Part shown: piece after piece, positions 60,296-64,000 of the stretch
How the letters are laid out: each line of letters begins with the position of its first letter
Position numbering within the stretch: the first letter of the stretch is position 1
NCBI GenBank assembly: GCA_963663245.1
Contig: OY760143.1
Coordinates: 1,302,001-1,366,000, forward strand
Direction: 5' to 3'
Origin: JAFGVL01 sp963663245
Lineage (GTDB): Bacteria; Bacteroidota; Bacteroidia; Bacteroidales; Paludibacteraceae
DNA length: 64,000 nucleotides
Translations under genes and position numbers: made by a program
The notes under the pieces: model-generated
Told to the model about the DNA's origin: nothing
Databases searched by the model: none
Seen by the model: the letters and a program-made list of their open reading frames with translations, nothing else

Positions 60296-60327
60296 TTTTC
60301 GAAATGAACATATGTTCTTTACATTTG
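60296..60327 (+). promoter_or_regulatory. promoter of the ORP-like operon
   Basis: TACATTTG at 60320-60327 is the -7 element; a T-rich TTTTCG at 60296-60301 is the best -33 candidate. The first palindromic operator lies between them and the second lies just past the predicted start of transcription near 60334. Confidence 0.7.
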
Positions 60328-60353
60328 TGTTCTAATAATGAACATATGTTCAT
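60304..60353 (+). promoter_or_regulatory. paired palindromic operators (GAACATATGTTC)
   Basis: Two perfect inverted repeats: TGAACATATGTTC (60305-60317, core palindrome 60306-60317) and ATGAACATATGTTCAT (60338-60353). The centres are 34 bases apart, about three helix turns, and they flank the -7 element. The layout is that of a repressor that blocks RNA polymerase by binding both sites. The regulator is not encoded in the visible part of the operon. Confidence 0.85.
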
Positions 60354-60369
60354 TTAAACTAAAATAATT

Positions 60370-60684
60370 ATGAAAATAGCAATTACCTCACAAGAAGATA
60401 AATTAGACTCAAAAATGGATAGTCGTTTTGGACGTTGTTCATTTTTTGCAATTTTTGATACAGAAACAAAAAAAACAGAGTTTGTCACAAATCCAAATAA
60501 AGAATCAGATGGAGGTGCTGGTCCAGCTTCTGCTCAGTTTGTTATTGCAGAAGGAGTCAAAAAAGTAATCTCAGGAGACTTTGGTGGGAAGGTGAAAGAT
60601 CTATTTCTTCAATTACATGTAGAAATGCAAGTGATGGAAGATAAAGATAAATCTATAGCTCAAATTATAAATTCAATAAGTTGA
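60370..60684 (+). CDS. NifX/NifB-type (dinitrogenase cofactor biosynthesis, COG1433) protein 1
   Basis: A 104-residue cytoplasmic protein of the NifX/NifB C-terminal/NafY fold. It starts MKIAITSQEDKLDSKMDSRFGRCSFFAIF, has FVTNPNKESDGGAGPASAQFVI and GVKKVISGDFGGKVKDLF. Proteins of this type bind metal-sulfur clusters; the orange protein ORP of sulfate reducers, which binds a Cu-Mo-S cluster, is a stand-alone member. There are no nitrogenase genes here. It is the first gene after the paired operators, and probably starts the operon. A second family member follows at 61012. Confidence 0.88.
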   Translation: MKIAITSQEDKLDSKMDSRFGRCSFFAIFDTETKKTEFVTNPNKESDGGAGPASAQFVIAEGVKKVISGDFGGKVKDLFLQLHVEMQVMEDKDKSIAQIINSIS

Positions 60685-60712
60685 ATTTAGTCTAAGTATT
60701 AATTATATAAAA

Positions 60713-60719
60713 AAGGAGG
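60713..60719 (+). promoter_or_regulatory. strong Shine-Dalgarno site of the DUF5320 gene
   Basis: AAGGAGG stands four bases before the ATG at 60724. Such a perfect anti-16S site is rare in this window, where most genes have weak or AT-rich leaders, so this tiny gene is probably translated at a high rate. Confidence 0.8.
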
Positions 60720-60723
60720 TATT

Positions 60724-60948
60724 ATGCCAGGTTTAAACAGAAAAGGTCCAGATGGTAACGGTGCTATGACTGGAAGAAAAATGGGACAATGTAATCCTAC
60801 TAACAAAGGAAAAAGTGAATCTGAAATTTTAGAAAACAGAAAAGTTTTAGTGCAAGATCAAACTTTTTGGGGTTTTGGAAAAGGTAGAGGCCAAGGTCAA
60901 GGAAGAAGACGTGGTGGTCGAGGATTTGGTGCAAGAGTAGAACAATAG
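60724..60948 (+). CDS. DUF5320 glycine/arginine-rich miniprotein
   Basis: A 74-residue protein of the DUF5320 family: MPGLNRKGPDGNGAMTGRKM, GQCNPT, and a glycine- and arginine-rich tail (FGKGRGQGQGRRRGGRGFG). The MPG.(D/N)R.GP.G.GPMTGR.xGxC start is the family signature. The single Cys23 and the basic Gly/Arg tail suggest binding to RNA, DNA or a metal-sulfur cluster, but no function is known. It stands between two NifX-type genes and has a strong Shine-Dalgarno site. A terminator-like hairpin follows. Confidence 0.88.
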   Translation: MPGLNRKGPDGNGAMTGRKMGQCNPTNKGKSESEILENRKVLVQDQTFWGFGKGRGQGQGRRRGGRGFGARVEQ

Positions 60949-60953
60949 GTGAT

Positions 60954-60990
60954 AAGCATCATGCAATAATCTTGTTGTATGATGCTTTTT
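60954..60990 (+). terminator. intercistronic hairpin with T-run
   Basis: AAGCATCATGCAA pairs with TTGTATGATGCTT (one mismatch) and is followed by TTTAATT. It sits between the DUF5320 gene and the second NifX gene of the operon, so it probably lowers expression of the downstream ATPase genes relative to the first two. Confidence 0.8.
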
Positions 60991-61011
60991 AATTAAAAAA
61001 TATAAAAAAAT

Positions 61012-61350
61012 ATGAAACGAATAGTGGCTGTTCCTGTGCAAGAAGGTTTGTTATGTTCTCATTTTGGACATTGTAGTGAGTTTGTGATTTTAAAAGTTGA
61101 AGATAAGAAAATTGTTAGTGAAGAATCTATTCCAGCACCTCCTCATCAGCCGGGATTGCTTCCAAAGTGGTTAGCAGAAAGAGGAGTAACTGAAGTTATT
61201 GCTGGAGGAATTGGTCAAAGTGCGGTTAACTTATTAGAGGAACAGAAAATTAATGTTTCTTCAGGTGCAGCTGTAAAGTCGGCAAAAGAATTAGCTAATG
61301 ATTGGATAAATGGATTATTGCAGTTAAGTACTAATTCATGTAATCATTAA
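61012..61350 (+). CDS. NifX/NifB-type (COG1433) protein 2
   Basis: A 112-residue protein of the same fold as the first NifX-type gene, but of the subgroup with a HQPGLLPKWLAERGVTEVIAGGIGQSAVNLL middle. It begins KRIVAVPVQEGLLCSHFGHCSEFVIL. The stretch SEFVIL, PPHQPGLL and AGGIGQSA are typical of ORP-side proteins found next to MinD-type ATPases in anaerobes. It ends with Ser/Cys/His (LSTNSCNH). Two different NifX-type proteins in one operon argue for a heteromeric cluster-carrier pair. The DUF89 gene starts six bases after its stop. Confidence 0.9.
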   Translation: MKRIVAVPVQEGLLCSHFGHCSEFVILKVEDKKIVSEESIPAPPHQPGLLPKWLAERGVTEVIAGGIGQSAVNLLEEQKINVSSGAAVKSAKELANDWINGLLQLSTNSCNH

Positions 61351-61355
61351 ATTCT

Positions 61356-62210
61356 ATGATATCAGATTATCGTTGTTTTTTTTGTTTTGTTAAAGCATTT
61401 GAGTCATTGATTGAACAAGAGAAACTTTCATTAAAAGATAAAAATATTTTTGTTTCTCAGATGTCACAAATGTATTTAGATACAAAAGATAATTTTTCTG
61501 CTCCAATTTTTTCTTCCTCACTACATCGATTGTTAAAAGAGTATACAGGGAATAACGATCCATATAAAGAATTGAAGAGAAAAAGTAATGATTTGGTTCT
61601 AAAAGGATATAATTCATTTAAAAGTCAAATATTAAAAGCGGAAAATTCTTATGATACAGCACTTCGCTTAGCTGTTGCAGGTAATATTATTGATTTTGCA
61701 GTAAGTACAGAATATGATTTAGAAGCAACAATACACAAGGTGTTGTCTGTTGATTTTGCTATTGATGATTCTTTAGCATTAAAAGAAGCTTTAGCATCTG
61801 CACAAACAGTGCTCTATTTAGGGGATAATAGTGGTGAAATTGTTTTTGATAAATTATTGGTTGAGAATTTAATGCATCCAAATTTAAAATATGCTGTTAG
61901 AGGTGCGCCAGTAATAAATGATGTGACAGATCAAGATGCAGCATATGTAGAAATGGATATAGTAGCAGATGTAATCTCAAATGGGTATGATGCTCCTTCC
62001 ACTATTATAAATAAATGCTCCCCAGAGTTTCTAGAAATATGGGAGAAAGCAGATGTTGTTATTTCTAAAGGACAAGGGAATTTAGAAGGACTTTGGGAGG
62101 TGTCGTCTAAAAAAATATTCTTTTTGTTGATGGTTAAATGTGATGTGATTGCGGATGTTTTACATGTAAAAAAAGGTGATTTCGTGGTTAAAGAAAATAG
62201 AATAAAATAA
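61356..62210 (+). CDS. DUF89 (ARMT1-like, damage-control phosphatase) protein
   Basis: A 284-residue protein of the DUF89 family. The N-terminal Cys pair (DYRCFFCFV) is shared with the prokaryotic subgroup I. LRLAVAGNIIDFAVS, LGDNSGEIVFDKLLVENL (metal-binding Asp/Asn/Glu), RGAPVINDVTDQDA and ISKGQGNLEGLWEV follow. Human ARMT1 and plant and yeast relatives are metal-dependent phosphatases acting on damaged sugar phosphates or similar; the bacterial subgroup I is uncharacterised. It is directly downstream of NifX 2 (five-base gap) and five bases upstream of the first ATPase, so it is firmly part of the operon. Its job in cluster assembly is unknown. Confidence 0.9.
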   Translation: MISDYRCFFCFVKAFESLIEQEKLSLKDKNIFVSQMSQMYLDTKDNFSAPIFSSSLHRLLKEYTGNNDPYKELKRKSNDLVLKGYNSFKSQILKAENSYDTALRLAVAGNIIDFAVSTEYDLEATIHKVLSVDFAIDDSLALKEALASAQTVLYLGDNSGEIVFDKLLVENLMHPNLKYAVRGAPVINDVTDQDAAYVEMDIVADVISNGYDAPSTIINKCSPEFLEIWEKADVVISKGQGNLEGLWEVSSKKIFFLLMVKCDVIADVLHVKKGDFVVKENRIK

Positions 62211-62214
62211 AATA

Positions 62215-63078
62215 ATGAATATAGTTATAGCTAGTGGAAAAGGAGGTACTGGAAAAACATTTGTTTCTACGAATCTTTTTTGGGTTGCACAGCAAGAAAA
62301 TAGAATTGTAAATTTAGTCGATTGTGATGCGGAAGCTCCAAATGTGGCTGAGTTCTTACTAGGAGAAGTGTCAGAACAGGAAGAGGTTATGCAGTTACTT
62401 CCTGTAATTGATGTAGATGCGTGTGTGTTTTGTGGTAAATGTTATGAATACTGTAATTATGGCGCTATTTTTTATTTGCCAAAGCAAAATGTAATTCAGT
62501 TAACAGAAGAACTTTGTCATTCTTGTGGTGCTTGTGTAGTAGCATGTAAGCATAATGCGATTACAGAAAAGAAGAAAAAAACAGGAGTAATAACAAGGTC
62601 TAAATACACAGATAAAACAGAAATATACGAATGCCGAACTGAAATTGGGACGGCATCTTCTGTGCCAATTATCAAAAAAGGAATAGCATCTGTAAATTTA
62701 GAAAGATTAAATTTATTGGATGCACCTCCGGGAATCTCTTGTCCGTTTATTGCAACCGTTGAAGATGCTGATTATGTTCTACTCGTAACAGAACCTACAC
62801 CTTTTGGGTTAAATGATTTAAAGCTCTCTGTTGAAACATTGCAAAAAATGGATAAAACTTTTGGTGTAGTAATAAATAGGTCAGGCTTAGGAAGCAAGGA
62901 AATGTATGATTGGTTGGAAAAGGAGAATATTGCTATTTTGTTAGAAATACCTTTTGATAAAGAGATAGCAAGAATTTATTCTGAAGGAAAAATTCTTTCA
63001 GAATATAAAAAAGATTATAGGCAAGAGTTTTCAGCTTTGCTTAGTAAGGTCGAATTATTAGTCAAAGAACAGGGGTGA
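62215..63078 (+). CDS. MinD/Mrp-type ATPase with inserted 2[4Fe-4S] ferredoxin domain (A)
   Basis: A 287-residue P-loop ATPase of the MinD/Mrp/ParA superfamily. The deviant Walker A is SGKGGTGKTFVS (residues about 7-18), the switch region LVDCDAEAPNVAEFLLG and the Walker-B-like LLDAPPGISCPF. Inserted after residue 60 is a two-cluster ferredoxin domain: cysteines 70, 73, 76 and 80 and 101, 104, 107 and 111, in CVFCGKCYEYC and CHSCGACVVAC. Such proteins (COG1149) are found in pairs in anaerobes. ATP-driven handling of a metal-sulfur cluster or its carrier is the likely role. The stop overlaps the next gene's start (TGATG). Confidence 0.93.
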   Translation: MNIVIASGKGGTGKTFVSTNLFWVAQQENRIVNLVDCDAEAPNVAEFLLGEVSEQEEVMQLLPVIDVDACVFCGKCYEYCNYGAIFYLPKQNVIQLTEELCHSCGACVVACKHNAITEKKKKTGVITRSKYTDKTEIYECRTEIGTASSVPIIKKGIASVNLERLNLLDAPPGISCPFIATVEDADYVLLVTEPTPFGLNDLKLSVETLQKMDKTFGVVINRSGLGSKEMYDWLEKENIAILLEIPFDKEIARIYSEGKILSEYKKDYRQEFSALLSKVELLVKEQG

Positions 63079-63947
63079 TGAAAGAAATAGTTATTTTAAG
63101 TGGTAAAGGTGGAACAGGTAAAACAAGTATATGCGCTTCGTTTTCAACATTAAAACAGCATATGGTTGTTGCAGATTGTGATGTAGATGCAGCTAATTTG
63201 TATTTAATTCTTCAACCAGAAAACTATAAAGAAGAGAAATATATTTCGGGAAGTGAAGCAGTAATAGATTATGATATATGTATTAATTGTGGTAAATGTG
63301 CTCGTTATTGTCGGTTTGGAGCTATCTCTTTTGTAGAAGATAAAGTAGAGATTTCAGGAACAACATGTGAGGGCTGTAAGCTTTGTTCTCGAATATGTCC
63401 AGTTGAAGCTATAAGTATGCTTCCAAGTGAAGATAGTCGCTGGTATGCAGGTGACTATCGTAATGGTTCAATGATACATGCACGTTTGGCTCCAGGAGAA
63501 GAAAACAGCGGTAAGTTAGTAAGTGTAGTGCGCGAACAAGCTCGACAATTAGCAAAGGAGAAGGAGGTTGATCTTGTTCTGTTAGATGGACCTCCGGGAA
63601 CAGGGTGTCCAGTTATATCGTCAGTTACTGGAGTAGATAAAGCCATAATTGTTACAGAGCCAACAAAATCAGGTTTTCATGATTTAAAGAGAATAGTAAG
63701 TTTAACTAGAAGTTTTAATATAAAGACATTAGTGCTTATTAATAAGTTCGATTTGAATACAGGTGTGTCAGATGAAATTGAGAGATGGTGTAATTCGGAA
63801 GATATTTCTTTTTTAGGGAAATTACCTTTTGATAGGCGTATGGTTGAATCTATGGTGCAATGTAAAAGTATGGTTGAATATGCTCCAGATAGTGAAATAA
63901 GCAAAGAAATAAAATTGATTTTTAATAAGGTAATTGAGAATGAATAA
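63078..63947 (+). CDS. MinD/Mrp-type ATPase with inserted 2[4Fe-4S] ferredoxin domain (B)
   Basis: The second ATPase of the pair (289 residues from the ATG at 63078; a GTG three bases earlier is possible). The Walker A is LSGKGGTGKTSICASF, the switch region VADCDVDAANLYL, and the Walker-B-like VDLVLLDGPPGTGCPV. The inserted ferredoxin holds two CxxCxxCxxxC-type clusters: CINCGKCARYC (Cys near 68, 71, 74, 78 from the chosen start) and CEGCKLCSRIC. It starts in a one-base overlap with the previous gene's stop codon, so the two are co-translated. Two such ATPases in tandem, as in the orp region of Desulfovibrio, suggest a heterodimer. Confidence 0.94.
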   Translation: MKEIVILSGKGGTGKTSICASFSTLKQHMVVADCDVDAANLYLILQPENYKEEKYISGSEAVIDYDICINCGKCARYCRFGAISFVEDKVEISGTTCEGCKLCSRICPVEAISMLPSEDSRWYAGDYRNGSMIHARLAPGEENSGKLVSVVREQARQLAKEKEVDLVLLDGPPGTGCPVISSVTGVDKAIIVTEPTKSGFHDLKRIVSLTRSFNIKTLVLINKFDLNTGVSDEIERWCNSEDISFLGKLPFDRRMVESMVQCKSMVEYAPDSEISKEIKLIFNKVIENE

Positions 63948-64000
63948 ACTGATACATGTTGGTTTACAAGTGACAAAAAGTGATATAGAATCTTTTTATA
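63940..64000 (+). CDS. VOC/glyoxalase-like protein (3' partial)
   Basis: The start of a gene that runs off the window: MNKLIHVGLQVTKSDIESFY. It overlaps the end of the second ATPase by eight bases, so it belongs to the operon. The H.GLQV.....D...FY pattern resembles the first strand-loop of vicinal-oxygen-chelate/glyoxalase-type proteins, where the His is a metal ligand, but only twenty residues are seen. Confidence 0.5.
   Translation, partial: MNKLIHVGLQVTKSDIESFY

Noticed and set aside
60370..61350. Nitrogen-fixation genes suggested by the NifX-type proteins
   Set aside because: No nifHDK or nifB full-length gene accompanies them; the DUF5320/DUF89/MinD-ATPase context points to an ORP-like system instead.
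1..64000. CRISPR arrays, rRNA genes, complete insertion sequences, replication origin
   Set aside because: No regularly spaced repeats, no rRNA-like conserved blocks, no transposase frames and no DnaA-box cluster were seen.

Overview
The window is AT-rich chromosomal DNA from a member of the Bacteroidota, probably class Bacteroidia and perhaps a marine Marinilabiliales- or Bacteroidales-like lineage; the genus cannot be told from the sequence. The evidence is promoters of the TAnnTTTG type at -7, mostly weak Shine-Dalgarno sequences, type IX secretion sorting domains, many TonB C-terminal-domain proteins, Bacteroidetes-type methylmalonyl-CoA mutase, a FISUMP-domain lipoprotein and a lysine-type SerA.

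Layout: 1-5.3 kb is a tripartite RND efflux operon (TolC cut by the window edge, lipoprotein adaptor, inner-membrane pump) ending in a small P-II-like PG0541-family gene. A FISUMP lipoprotein follows, framed by two look-alike terminators. 6.5-11.6 kb is a minus-strand housekeeping block: TPR protein, DUF368 protein, aroE, an unknown secreted protein, fabI and a YciO-type protein. 11.9-16.2 kb has a DedA/YqaA-like membrane protein, a three-gene unit (coiled-coil membrane protein, ATP-cone nuclease, Qnr-like pentapeptide protein) and a secreted TonB_C-vWA fusion. 16.5-24.1 kb looks like accessory DNA ending at tRNA-Lys: a T9SS cargo gene between 24-bp direct repeats, an excisionase-like HTH protein, umuDC with a repeat-rich operator region, and three unrecognised or envelope genes interspersed with two GC-rich structured repeats. 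No integrase was seen.

24.3-36.1 kb carries a lipoprotein, ettA, the serine operon serC-serA-DUF1015, a SulP transporter, a dihydroorotate-dehydrogenase-like protein, an alanine/sodium symporter, a TetR regulator and a TtcA-like tRNA thiolase. 36.2-41.1 kb holds the two genes of the carboxyspermidine route to spermidine, separated by five consecutive small secreted TonB_C proteins. After tRNA-Leu come a GNAT-nitrilase fusion, a BspA-like LRR protein, a radical SAM enzyme, mutAB, a DUF985 cupin with an M15-like peptidase, a Ycf48-like T9SS protein, and an otsAB fusion with a GH15 trehalase/glucoamylase-like enzyme.

From 60.3 kb to the window end is the most unusual locus: an operon of two NifX/NifB-type proteins, a glycine-rich DUF5320 miniprotein, a DUF89 protein, two MinD/Mrp-type ATPases with inserted two-cluster ferredoxin domains and the start of a VOC-like gene. 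Two perfect GAACATATGTTC palindromes bracket its promoter. Its composition resembles the orange-protein (ORP) system of sulfate reducers, and it is the best candidate here for a little-described system. No CRISPR array, rRNA, complete IS element or replication origin was recognised.
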